In this document: positions 37,601 to 44,909 of the stretch, in pieces
Layout: each line of letters begins with the position of its first letter
Position numbering within the stretch: the first letter of the stretch is position 1
Assembly: GCA_018333635.1 (NCBI GenBank)
Contig: JAGXTL010000019.1
Coordinates: forward strand, 43,089-107,088
Direction of reading: 5' to 3'
Length of the DNA stretch: 64,000 nt
DNA from: Dethiobacter sp.
GTDB taxonomy: Bacteria; Bacillota; Dethiobacteria; Dethiobacterales; Dethiobacteraceae
Position numbers and translations under genes: made by a program
Notes under the pieces: generated by a model
What the model saw: only the letters and a program-made list of their open reading frames with translations
Databases searched by the model: none
What the model was told of the DNA's origin: nothing

Positions 37601-38167
37601 CTAAAAGAACCTCCGCAATTTTTTTAAGCCACGGTGTAAGAGTGACTTTGTCGTTCCTTCAGGTTTGCCTAATATTTCGGCTATATCTTTGAGGCTCCTA
37701 CAGGCAAAAAAGCGCAGGGTAATTACTTCCTGGTACTTTATCGGCAATTGACTGATTTTTTGTCGGCAAGATAGAAATTCCTGAAATCGCGCCAACTGCT
37801 CCTCTGCCGCAATCAACTCCTCTTCCAACTCCGCCTGCGATGACGGGTCAAAGCCCTGACTTTCACGCAAATATTCAAGGGAAACCGTCTTGTTGGCACC
37901 TTTGCGGTAATAACTGGTTAACTCATTACCGGCAATGCGGTAGAGCCAGGCAGAAAATGAACTGCCTCGCCACTCATAGCGGCCGATATTTTTTAGTGCT
38001 TTCACAAAGGTTTCGGCTGTTATATCCTGGGCAAGTTCAACATCACCGGTTCGACGAATGCAATAGTTTAGTATAGCTGAATAATTTTGGTCATAAAGCC
38101 AGCCAAAAGCCTCCGGACAATGCTTGGCACGGGCGACCAGATCTTTTTCGGAATGATTGTTATCCAT
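37601..38167 (-). CDS. ECF-type RNA polymerase sigma factor
   Basis: About 188 residues. Region 2 includes FGWLYDQNYSAILNYCIRRTGD, then DITAETFVKALKNI; region 4 is YQEVITLRFFACRSLKDIAEILGKPEGTTKSLLHRGLKKLRRFF, the helix-turn-helix that reads the -35 element. It partners with the RsgI-like anti-sigma factor downstream. Such pairs normally autoregulate. The ATG at 38167 is preferred over the TTG at 38176, though neither has a strong ribosome site. Confidence 0.9.
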   Translation of the reverse strand: MDNNHSEKDLVARAKHCPEAFGWLYDQNYSAILNYCIRRTGDVELAQDITAETFVKALKNIGRYEWRGSSFSAWLYRIAGNELTSYYRKGANKTVSLEYLRESQGFDPSSQAELEEELIAAEEQLARFQEFLSCRQKISQLPIKYQEVITLRFFACRSLKDIAEILGKPEGTTKSLLHRGLKKLRRFF

Positions 38168-38348
38168 AATAGACAATATTTCGTCATATTCAGCGACTTA
38201 CCTGCTCTTATTTCGCATACTTTTGTCCCTTAGTTTAAGCTTAAATGAGTTTGATAGATGTTTGAAAAAAGCGAAGTTTCAATCTTTATGACTCTGACTG
38301 TAGCTGCGCAGGAAAACGGCAATAACCGTAGAAGTTCTTTACTTTAAG

Positions 38349-38364
38349 GCACAAAAATTTGTGC
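38349..38364. promoter_or_regulatory. Operator-like palindrome GCACAAA-AA-TTTGTGC
   Basis: Seven-base arms, 74 bases upstream of the flavodoxin/ferredoxin gene. The rest of the 270-base intergenic region shows no clear promoter I can assign. It may bind a regulator of that gene. Confidence 0.4.
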
Positions 38365-38437
38365 ATCTAGTTCTCTATCCTGATAGATTGGTGATAACGT
38401 AGTAATCAGGGACAAATAAAACGAAGTTGGTGAGAGA

Positions 38438-39202
38438 ATGCCAAACATTATTTTTTATTTTACAGGCACAGGCAACAGCTTAAAAGTTGCAAAAGACATA
38501 GCAAAAGAAGTTGGTGATACAACCATTTGGCCTATAGGAAAACAGCACAAGTTGAGTGGCAAATATGAAAGCATTGGCTTTGTCTATCCCGTTTATTGCG
38601 GCGGTCTGCCTGCTGCAGTTGAAAGATTTGTCAAAGAGCTTGACATTGCAGAGAATAAGAACGCTTACTTTTTTGCCGTTTGCACAAGCGGAGCAATGGG
38701 CGGCGGCCTAAGTAATATTAAAAAAATCATAGCTGAAAAGGGCGGCAAGCTTAGTTATGGTGAAAACATTAAGTGTTTTGCAAATTACATTTGCATGTAC
38801 CCTATGGCAAAAAATGTGGATAAAAAAGCACAGTTACAGGCAGAGGCGACAAAAACCGCTGCCTGTGAAATAAAAAACCGTGCCGTAAAGCCAATTTTAA
38901 GAAACGGCCTCATATCGCTATTCCACGGCGGCTTTGTCAAAAGCCTTAAAAGCAAGGACAAGGGCTTTAATATAAGTATTGCATGCAATAGCTGCGGAAT
39001 TTGTGAGAAAGTTTGTCCTGTCGCAAATATCAAAATAATGGACGGCAAGCCGAGTTTTGGCGGTCATTGTGAACAGTGCGTCGCTTGTATCCAGTGGTGC
39101 CCTAATCAAGCGATAAATTATAAGAATAAGACCCAAAACCGTGGACGATATCATCACCCGGAGATAACAGTGGGAGATATCATTAATGGAATTAAGCTTT
39201 AA
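38438..39202 (+). CDS. EFR1-type flavodoxin-ferredoxin protein
   Basis: 254 residues: an N-terminal flavodoxin-like FMN domain (FYFTGTGNSLKVAKDIA phosphate loop; YPVYCGGLPAAVERFV) joined to a C-terminal 2x[4Fe-4S] ferredoxin domain with CNSCGICEKVCP and CEQCVACIQWCP. It is a cytoplasmic electron carrier of the EFR1 family. It stands alone. The last residues after the second cluster are basic. The ATG has GGTGAGAG just before it. Confidence 0.88.
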   Translation: MPNIIFYFTGTGNSLKVAKDIAKEVGDTTIWPIGKQHKLSGKYESIGFVYPVYCGGLPAAVERFVKELDIAENKNAYFFAVCTSGAMGGGLSNIKKIIAEKGGKLSYGENIKCFANYICMYPMAKNVDKKAQLQAEATKTAACEIKNRAVKPILRNGLISLFHGGFVKSLKSKDKGFNISIACNSCGICEKVCPVANIKIMDGKPSFGGHCEQCVACIQWCPNQAINYKNKTQNRGRYHHPEITVGDIINGIKL

Positions 39203-39281
39203 TACTGCGTGTGCCCGATTCTGCTATATTTAACACCCTCCAATTCTATTCATAATAACTAGCCAGATAACGCTATTGCAA

Positions 39282-39704
39282 TTACGTGAACGGATTAACT
39301 ATCTTTAGACCTGAAATATCCTGATTGTGTTGTAAGTCTTCAGTATACAGTATACTGCACCCTGTTTGAATTGATGAGGCTATTATCAGTGAGTCATAGA
39401 ATCCATATCCTGATTTTTGTTTTATATCCAGAGCGATGTTATATAATTCTATCCCAGGAAAAATCTCACAAATGGGAAAAAGAAAACGGTTAATAAAATA
39501 TTTGCAGTCGTCTATTGTAAATGGGACAACAAATTTTCTTAAAGCGGCATTGCAGAATTCCTGGACTACTTGGTAACTGACAACTCCGCAATCTTTATTA
39601 AGCGCACTTTGCAGGATTGACTTTGCTATTTCTCTTTTTCTGTCATTATCCTTATCAAACAAATAAAGTATTATATTAGTATCGATGAAAAATTTATCTT
39701 TCAT
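39282..39704 (-). CDS. PIN-domain toxin, VapC-like
   Basis: 140 residues: FFIDTNIILYLFD (first Asp), VVQEFCNAALRKF (Glu), GYGFYDSLIIASSIQTGC (Asp) and LYTEDLQHNQ (C-terminal acidic). A predicted Mg-dependent RNase toxin. It overlaps the upstream antitoxin gene by 11 bases, with GGGAGG five bases before the ATG. It differs from the other PIN toxin in this window, so it is a separate module. Confidence 0.88.
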   Translation of the reverse strand: MKDKFFIDTNIILYLFDKDNDRKREIAKSILQSALNKDCGVVSYQVVQEFCNAALRKFVVPFTIDDCKYFINRFLFPICEIFPGIELYNIALDIKQKSGYGFYDSLIIASSIQTGCSILYTEDLQHNQDISGLKIVNPFT

Positions 39705-39915
39705 TTAGTTCCTCCCGGGTTAACTTTTTATCGTGCTTTTTGTATTCCGTTATTTTTAAAAAATCATCCAATTCCCTGCCCAAGCCTGTCTCCCGCGCAT
39801 ATTGTGAAAGCCATTGACGGAAAACCTCATTTAAGGACATGTTATTTCTCGCAGCTTTTTCTCTTGCCATCCGAATAATCTTTTCATCGACGCTAAAGGT
39901 TATGTTTTTTATCAT
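39694..39915 (-). CDS. Ribbon-helix-helix antitoxin of the second PIN module
   Basis: About 73 residues. Starts MIKNITFSVDEKIIRMAREKA, the beta strand and first helix of an RHH (Arc/MetJ-type) fold, continues MSLNEVFRQWLSQYA, and ends in an acidic/lysine-rich toxin-binding tail. The ATG at 39915 follows AGGTGAT; the frame is open another 23 codons without a ribosome site. A perfect palindrome upstream is its probable operator. Confidence 0.82.
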   Translation of the reverse strand: MIKNITFSVDEKIIRMAREKAARNNMSLNEVFRQWLSQYARETGLGRELDDFLKITEYKKHDKKLTREELNER

Positions 39916-39931
39916 ATATATCACCTCAATA

Positions 39932-39962
39932 ATAGTATGCACGATTTTCGTGCACAATTCAA
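39932..39962 (-). promoter_or_regulatory. Promoter and palindromic operator of the RHH/PIN module
   Basis: TTGAAT and TACTAT are separated by 19 bases, and the spacer is filled by TGCACGA-TTT-TCGTGCA (39938-39954). Binding of the RHH antitoxin there would block RNA polymerase, the usual autoregulation of toxin-antitoxin operons. Confidence 0.72.
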
Positions 39963-40054
39963 GAGTTTTCATTAACTCGGACACAGAATTTCCATGACAG
40001 CCAAGTTTTGCTGGACTCGCTATCTAGTCTATTTTCTCTTGAGTCAAGGGTTTT

Positions 40055-40285
40055 TCAACGGAAGTTGCACATTATATTGCCTGCGGCCGAGTCGTTCCCG
40101 GGTGTCGCGCAGCACATCCTCAGAGGACCGCGCCGCAGAGCCTCCTCGGACCAGAGGCACTCATTCTCTTCATCCGAAAGCGTCTCCAAACTGCAAAGCA
40201 ACTTATCTGCAAGTTTGGCTCGTGCCCTAATTTGGAGTTGGCTTAAGATTGTTAAATTGCAAGAATATTTTGACACGATAAACAA
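40055..40285 (-). pseudogene. Frameshifted unstable-antitoxin (addiction module) gene
   Basis: The frame reads RARAKLADKLLCSLETLSDE and then CLWSEEALRRG, the pattern of the small Unstab_antitox/addiction module family. After a one-base change near CGGTCCTCTGAGG the expected C-terminus (EDVLRDTRERLGRRQ) continues in another frame. No partner toxin is nearby. The region 39963-40320 holds nothing else I can support. Confidence 0.65.
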
Positions 40286-40334
40286 ACTGTTTTATCATAG
40301 TATATAACAGGCATTACAGACTGGGGGAGAGCAT

Positions 40335-41096
40335 GTGAAAAAAAATATCAGCGCGTTTATAGAACATATAGGCGCAGATGACGTCGGATTTGCAGCCGCA
40401 ACAGACTACCACAGCCCCAATTCGCCTTCCCTGCAAAGCATTTTCCCTGCCGTAAAATCCCTGATAGTTCTGGCCTTTCGCGAACTGGACAACTGTGAAA
40501 GCGAAAATATGCAAATCGCTTATTCCGGCCGCATGGACCTGATGGAGTTTGCCCGCTTGTGCAACTACAAATTAGCCCGCCACTTACAGAAAGAATATAA
40601 CGCCAAAGTCATGACCATCCCCCTCTCCTATCCGCTGGAAATGAGTTTAAAAACCAAAGGCGCTATTGCTGATGTGTCTCTTCGCCACGCAGCCCAGGCT
40701 GCAGGCCTCGGCACTTTCGGCCGTCATAACCTGGTCATTCATCCCCGCTTCGACAGCCGTGTCATTTTTGCCGGCGTACTTACCGACCTTGATCTTGCCT
40801 CGGACCCGCCAGCCAAAGAACGTTGTACTTCTTGCAACATATGTGTGGAATATTGCCCCGGCAATGCCTTAGCCGATGAAGGCAAAACCCACCTGATGCG
40901 CTGCATTAAAAACAGCCAACCCTACGGAATCGGTTCTTCCATCCGTTTTTGGCAACAGTTTGTTGACAGTACCGCCGAAGAACAAAAGAACATGCTGGCA
41001 GATGAGCACTATTGGCGCTTATACCAGGCCGGCTTTATTGGTTTTCAGTATTTCTGTTTCAACTGCATCACCAAATGCCCCATCGGGAAGGAGTAA
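40335..41096 (+). CDS. QueG-like double [4Fe-4S] cluster protein (first of two)
   Basis: 253 residues resembling epoxyqueuosine reductase-type proteins but shorter than QueG (about 380), lacking its C-terminal HEAT-like domain. LRHAAQAAGLGTFGRHNLVIHP is the cofactor-domain hallmark, CTSCNICVEYCPGNAL the first cluster, and CFNCITKCPIG part of the second. The GTG follows GGGGGAGAGCAT. The substrate is unknown: a cobalamin-using reductase role is possible. It is followed by a paralogue after two bases. An 87-bp piece of it is duplicated at 31399. Confidence 0.75.
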   Translation: MKKNISAFIEHIGADDVGFAAATDYHSPNSPSLQSIFPAVKSLIVLAFRELDNCESENMQIAYSGRMDLMEFARLCNYKLARHLQKEYNAKVMTIPLSYPLEMSLKTKGAIADVSLRHAAQAAGLGTFGRHNLVIHPRFDSRVIFAGVLTDLDLASDPPAKERCTSCNICVEYCPGNALADEGKTHLMRCIKNSQPYGIGSSIRFWQQFVDSTAEEQKNMLADEHYWRLYQAGFIGFQYFCFNCITKCPIGKE

Positions 41097-41098
41097 CC

Positions 41099-41896
41099 GT
41101 GAACAAGCAATCATTAATCGACAGCATTAACAATTTTATCCTCACCGCACCTGAAAACTGGTATTTGGATCAGTTTCGTTACTTTGATGAGCCGCTAATT
41201 GGTTTTGCCGACGCCAACGATGAACTCTTCACCGAACTGAAAAAAGATAACATCGTCGGCCCCACCTTCAAGAACCCTAACGAATGGCTCCACGGAGCCG
41301 TCGCCGTCATTTCCTTCTTTGTCCCTTCCACCGAACACGTGCGCAAATCCAACCACCCCGCCGGTGCAGCGTCAGACGAATGGATGCATGCCCGCTTCAA
41401 AGGGGATGCGCTTATTCACGACATTCGCCGTTTCATCGTCAGCGAACTGGAGAACGCCGGCGGGCGCGCCATAGCGCCCCACATCGACCCCAGCTTCCAC
41501 GTTGATTTTACCCTCTACACCAGCAACTGGTCGGAACGCCACGTTGCCTATATCGCAGGTCTAGGCACCTTCAGCCTCAACCGCGGCCTGATCACAGAAA
41601 AAGGCATGGCTGGCCGTTTCGGCAGTGTTGTTACCGACCTGACCTTCGAGCCCACACCCCGCAAGTATACCGACCCCTTCCAGTACTGCCTATTTACCCG
41701 TGAAGGCAAATGCGGTGCCTGCATCAAGCGTTGCCCAGTAAACGCCATCACCAAAGAAGGCAAAGATAAATATCCCTGCCACCAATACCTCTTCTTCACC
41801 AACCCCAGAAAAGAACTTAATGAACAGTATGGCTACCCCTACAGCGCTTGCGGCAAATGCCAAACCAAAGTGCCGTGCGCAGATCAAGTCCCATAA
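41099..41896 (+). CDS. QueG-like double [4Fe-4S] cluster protein (second of two)
   Basis: 265 residues, homologous in plan to the gene just upstream: AVAVISFFVPST, YIAGLGTFSLNRGLITEKGMAG, then a cluster CGACIKRCPVNAITKEGKD and CGKCQTKVPCAD. GTG at 41099 has GAAGGAG six bases before it; the frame is open a further 29 codons inside the previous gene. The two proteins probably form a related pair or complex. Function is not established. Confidence 0.72.
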   Translation: MNKQSLIDSINNFILTAPENWYLDQFRYFDEPLIGFADANDELFTELKKDNIVGPTFKNPNEWLHGAVAVISFFVPSTEHVRKSNHPAGAASDEWMHARFKGDALIHDIRRFIVSELENAGGRAIAPHIDPSFHVDFTLYTSNWSERHVAYIAGLGTFSLNRGLITEKGMAGRFGSVVTDLTFEPTPRKYTDPFQYCLFTREGKCGACIKRCPVNAITKEGKDKYPCHQYLFFTNPRKELNEQYGYPYSACGKCQTKVPCADQVP

Positions 41897-41929
41897 ATAA
41901 GTATGCTGCTCATGATTTTTCTACACATG

Positions 41930-41958
41930 ATGGCAAGGGGACGGGTTGTTGACACATA
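41930..41958. repeat. REP-like GGGGACGGG element
   Basis: GATGGCAAGGGGACGGGTTGTTGACACATAAAA, a copy of the dispersed palindrome family in the gap between the Fe-S genes and tRNA-Arg(CCT). Confidence 0.65.
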
Positions 41959-41996
41959 AAATGGCAAGGACTTCCAACCCGGAAGCCTTGCCATTA
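41959..41996 (-). terminator. Terminator of tRNA-Arg(CCT)
   Basis: On the minus strand TGGCAAGG-CTTCC/GGAAG-T-CCTTGCCA with TTTTAT, about 12 bases after the tRNA. Confidence 0.8.
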
Positions 41997-42006
41997 TTGC
42001 TTTCTC

Positions 42007-42082
42007 TGGTGCGCCTGGCAGGAATTGAACCTGCGGCCTGCGGATTAGGAATCCGTCGCTCTATCCCCTGAGCTACAGGCGC
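42007..42082 (-). tRNA. tRNA-Arg (anticodon CCT)
   Basis: Acceptor GCGCCTG/CAGGCGC, D stem GCTC/GAGC, anticodon loop TTCCTAA (anticodon CCT), T stem GCAGG/CCTGC with loop TTCAATT, and encoded CCA. It reads AGG. The first base pair of the anticodon stem appears to be an A-C mismatch. Confidence 0.94.
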
Positions 42083-42092
42083 CCGCACAAGC

Positions 42093-42121
42093 ATTATACC
42101 CGAAAATGAGGCCTTAATCAA
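42093..42121 (-). promoter_or_regulatory. Promoter of tRNA-Arg(CCT)
   Basis: TTGATT and TATAAT with 17 bases between them. The -35 and spacer lie inside a hairpin AATGAGGCCTT/AAGGCCTCATT (42105-42130). Confidence 0.78.
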
Positions 42122-42130
42122 GGCCTCATT

Positions 42131-42392
42131 CTTCAGGCAGACAACATGCTAGCGCCGCCACAACGACTACGGCTCTCCGTTGAAGCGGAAAGGCCCTGCC
42201 ACTGTCTGGGCGGTTGATGCCGAGCACGCAGCCACGCGCGTCATTCCGACTCCTGCGGAAGTCCTCCGCTGCCTAGGCTGCCAGTTCATTCCAAAGAGCG
42301 GGAGAAAGCCGCAGCAAGAGTTGCTTTTTTTTTGAACCTACAGCGCAGTTCGAGTCAACACTTTTTTCCCGCCATATGAACGGACTGTGATG
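42131..42392. other. GC-rich gene-free stretch
   Basis: No start codon with a ribosome site and no family pattern. It is more GC-rich than the flanks (for example around 42200-42270) and ends in a run of nine T at 42327. It may be the decayed end of a gene; I see nothing specific in it. Confidence 0.4.
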
Positions 42393-42421
42393 TTGTCACC
42401 TCGTAATTAACTTGATATAAT
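42393..42421 (+). promoter_or_regulatory. Promoter of the ABC exporter operon
   Basis: TTGTCA and TATAAT with a 17-base spacer, about 110 bases before the first gene. The leader contains no clear terminator. Confidence 0.75.
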
Positions 42422-42533
42422 CTCACCATGAACGGGGTGCAGTTTCTTATGACGCAGACACAACTAAATAGGCGTGCTCCGTACATCAATAAATTGCTGA
42501 ACTGATAATTACTTTGTCAAGGAGGGATTGCAG

Positions 42534-43385
42534 GTGATTATAGTCAAGAATCTGCGCTATAAGTACCCTAAAAACAAGGACTATGTCATTGACGGTGTCA
42601 GCTTTGAGATCAGAGAAGGAGAAATCTTCGGCTTTCTGGGTCCTTCCGGCGCCGGGAAAAGCACTACCCAGAAAATCCTGATTAAGCTTTTGACTGGCTT
42701 TGAAGGAGAAATCACTTACCAGGGACGATCTTTGTCAAGTTATACCAACGAGTTTTATCAGGACATCGGTGTGAGCTTCGAAATGCCTATTTCCTTTTCT
42801 AAACTGACTGCACTCGAAAATCTCCGCTTCTTTCAGCGCCTCTACAGAAAAACAGTCGATTTAGAACCTCTGCTCAGGCGTGTCGGACTGTGGGAAGATC
42901 GCAATAAGAAGGCCGGCGAATACTCTAAAGGCATGAAAATACGGCTTAATTTCGTCAGGGCATTGCTCAACGATCCTAAATTTCTATTTCTTGACGAGCC
43001 GACAAACGGCGTCGACCCGGCCAACGCCCGTATCATGAAAGATATGATTCTGGAATTCAAACGACGGGGCGGCACTGTTTTTTTGACCAGCCATATTATG
43101 GGTGATGTTGATGAACTGTGCGACCGGGTAGCTTTTATTGCGGGAGGCAAACTGCGCGAGGAGGGCTCTCCACGTGACCTCAAGTTAAAATACGGCAAAC
43201 GCACCATTAGGGTCGAGTATCGCGAAAACGACGAATTGCATACAAAGATCCTTCCTATGGAGGAAATAAAAAATCCGGATTTTTTCAAGCTTCTGCAAGA
43301 AAAAGAGATTGAGACTCTGCACAGCGGGGAGACAACGCTTGCGGAGATCTTCATTAAAGTCACGGGGGTGAGGCTTCGTGACTAA
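42534..43385 (+). CDS. ABC transporter ATP-binding protein
   Basis: 283 residues. Walker A is GPSGAGKST (near residue 39), the signature YSKGMKIRLN is a variant LSGGQ, Walker B is FLFLDEPTNGVD, and the H loop is LTSHIMGD. The C-terminal 60 residues are an accessory domain typical of ABC-2 exporters. GTG at 42534 follows AAGGAGG by eight bases; the TTG two codons earlier is too close to it. It works with the two membrane proteins encoded next. Gene order resembles the drug/fluoroquinolone exporter class, but the substrate is unknown. Confidence 0.9.
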   Translation: MIIVKNLRYKYPKNKDYVIDGVSFEIREGEIFGFLGPSGAGKSTTQKILIKLLTGFEGEITYQGRSLSSYTNEFYQDIGVSFEMPISFSKLTALENLRFFQRLYRKTVDLEPLLRRVGLWEDRNKKAGEYSKGMKIRLNFVRALLNDPKFLFLDEPTNGVDPANARIMKDMILEFKRRGGTVFLTSHIMGDVDELCDRVAFIAGGKLREEGSPRDLKLKYGKRTIRVEYRENDELHTKILPMEEIKNPDFFKLLQEKEIETLHSGETTLAEIFIKVTGVRLRD

Positions 43386-44103
43386 CCTGACAACGCTGAT
43401 CCGGGGCGAGTTTAGCCGGTTAAACAAATATGGTCTTTTTAAGGCGAACCTCGTTATTCTGCTCGTTTGGATATTTTTGGTCTGGTTTATGGAAAGCGAA
43501 GCACTGTTGCGTTTTATCCCTTTGATATTCTTAATGGACAGTGTGATGATGACTATCTTGCTCGTTGGTGCCACTCTGTTCTATGAAAAAAAAGAGCATA
43601 CCATTAATTCACTGATGGTAACTCCTGTCACAGAGAATGAGTACCTGATGTCTAAAATTATTACTAATGTACTCAATTCTCTCCTTACGGTTTTTATCAT
43701 CTCACTTGCAGTTTACTTGCTTAAAGGGGTAACTTACAAATACTGGCTGGTGATTCCTGCAGTAACATTGGTTAGCGTTGTCCATACATTGATTGGTATC
43801 AGGCTTTCTTACAGCGCAAAAGATTTCACCTCCTTGTTGATTAACTATATGGCATATGTGTTTATATTTTTTCTGCCGTCGTTGTTTGCGCAGCTCAACC
43901 TAGTTGACCAGGCTGTTGCCAGGTTCTTTATCCTCCTGCCGCCGGAAGCCTCAGGTCTTTTGATCACCTCAGGCTTTACCGTCACCGAACCTTGGAAAAT
44001 TGTTTTTAGCTCTCTTTATCTGGCGTTGCTATCCATTCTGCTGTTCCGGTTTGTAGTAAAACCACAATTCATCGCTTATGTTATGAAAGAAACGGGGGTG
44101 TAA
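43378..44103 (+). CDS. ABC-2 type permease, first subunit
   Basis: 241 residues with six hydrophobic helices. The helix 2/3 loop YEKKEHTINSLMVTPVTENEYLMSKI is the conserved cytoplasmic coupling segment of ABC-2 exporters. The GTG start overlaps the ATPase gene by eight bases. It forms the channel with the next protein. Confidence 0.85.
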   Translation: MTNLTTLIRGEFSRLNKYGLFKANLVILLVWIFLVWFMESEALLRFIPLIFLMDSVMMTILLVGATLFYEKKEHTINSLMVTPVTENEYLMSKIITNVLNSLLTVFIISLAVYLLKGVTYKYWLVIPAVTLVSVVHTLIGIRLSYSAKDFTSLLINYMAYVFIFFLPSLFAQLNLVDQAVARFFILLPPEASGLLITSGFTVTEPWKIVFSSLYLALLSILLFRFVVKPQFIAYVMKETGV

Positions 44104-44105
44104 AG

Positions 44106-44813
44106 ATGCTGCTGGCCTGGTCTCGATTTGAATTAAAGAACCTGCTGCGCAATAGGATGACGCTCGTATTGATCTTCTATCCGCTTATTCTAGGCGCTAT
44201 CGGCAGACATCTGATTGTAAACGATATTGTTCGGGGGCAGGCTTTGGCCCTTGTCGCTATGCTCCTGGCAATCCTGATGGGTCAGCTCTACGGTGCAATG
44301 GCAGCATTTTCACTGCTGGACGACCGCGACGACCAGGTGCTTGCCTCTATCCGTATCTCCCCGGTACCGCTAAACCATTACATTTGGTTTAAAGTATGCT
44401 TTGTTTATTGCTTTGCGCTGGCAGCGGGATTTTTTATTATCTGGTCCAGCGAGGCTACTATGCTGTCCAACGGGGACATCCTACTTGTGGCGGCGCTTTC
44501 GGCGCTGCAGACACCGATCACCGCTTTTTTGGTCAACGCTTTTGCTAACAATAAAGTAGAAGGATTCGTAGCAATGAAGGCAAGCAGCTTTCTGTTATTC
44601 TTTCCAATTGTTGGCTTCTTATTTCTGGATGCCAGGGAGTGGTTGTTTGCCTTGGCACCTCTCCACTGGGCGGCCAAGGCGTTACAGTATGCCATCCTTC
44701 AGCCCGAGATGAATTTGACCTTTTACCAGTATATAATTATCGGTTTTGCCTATAATCTGCTCTTAGTGGCGGCAACTTTTAAATTGTTCAGCAAAAAAAA
44801 TGAATTGTTTTAA
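44106..44813 (+). CDS. ABC-2 type permease, second subunit
   Basis: 235 residues, six helices, with the coupling segment DDRDDQVLASIRISPVPLNHYIWFKV. It begins two bases after the previous stop, so the three genes form one operon. It ends near a terminator that belongs to the convergent hydrogenase operon. Confidence 0.85.
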   Translation: MLLAWSRFELKNLLRNRMTLVLIFYPLILGAIGRHLIVNDIVRGQALALVAMLLAILMGQLYGAMAAFSLLDDRDDQVLASIRISPVPLNHYIWFKVCFVYCFALAAGFFIIWSSEATMLSNGDILLVAALSALQTPITAFLVNAFANNKVEGFVAMKASSFLLFFPIVGFLFLDAREWLFALAPLHWAAKALQYAILQPEMNLTFYQYIIIGFAYNLLLVAATFKLFSKKNELF

Positions 44814-44840
44814 ATACGACAATATAATTTCCTACCCAAT

Positions 44841-44870
44841 AAAAAAACCCGGGCTGTCTTAGCCCCGGGT
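44841..44870 (-). terminator. Terminator of the hydrogenase operon
   Basis: Stem CCCGGGGCT/AGCCCGGG with loop AAGAC and seven T on the minus strand, 40 bases after the hydA stop codon. No T tail on the plus strand. Confidence 0.88.
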
Positions 44871-44909
44871 AAGGGAGGTATATTAAACTTTCAATTGAAA
44901 CAAACGCCA

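Noticed and set aside
41921..42121. 66-residue minus-strand frame over tRNA-Arg(CCT)
   Set aside because: It merely translates the tRNA gene (PVAQGIERRIPN pattern is a well-known artefact).
42131..42392. Protein-coding remnant in the GC-rich gap before the ABC operon
   Set aside because: A frame can be read but matches no pattern and has no start signals.
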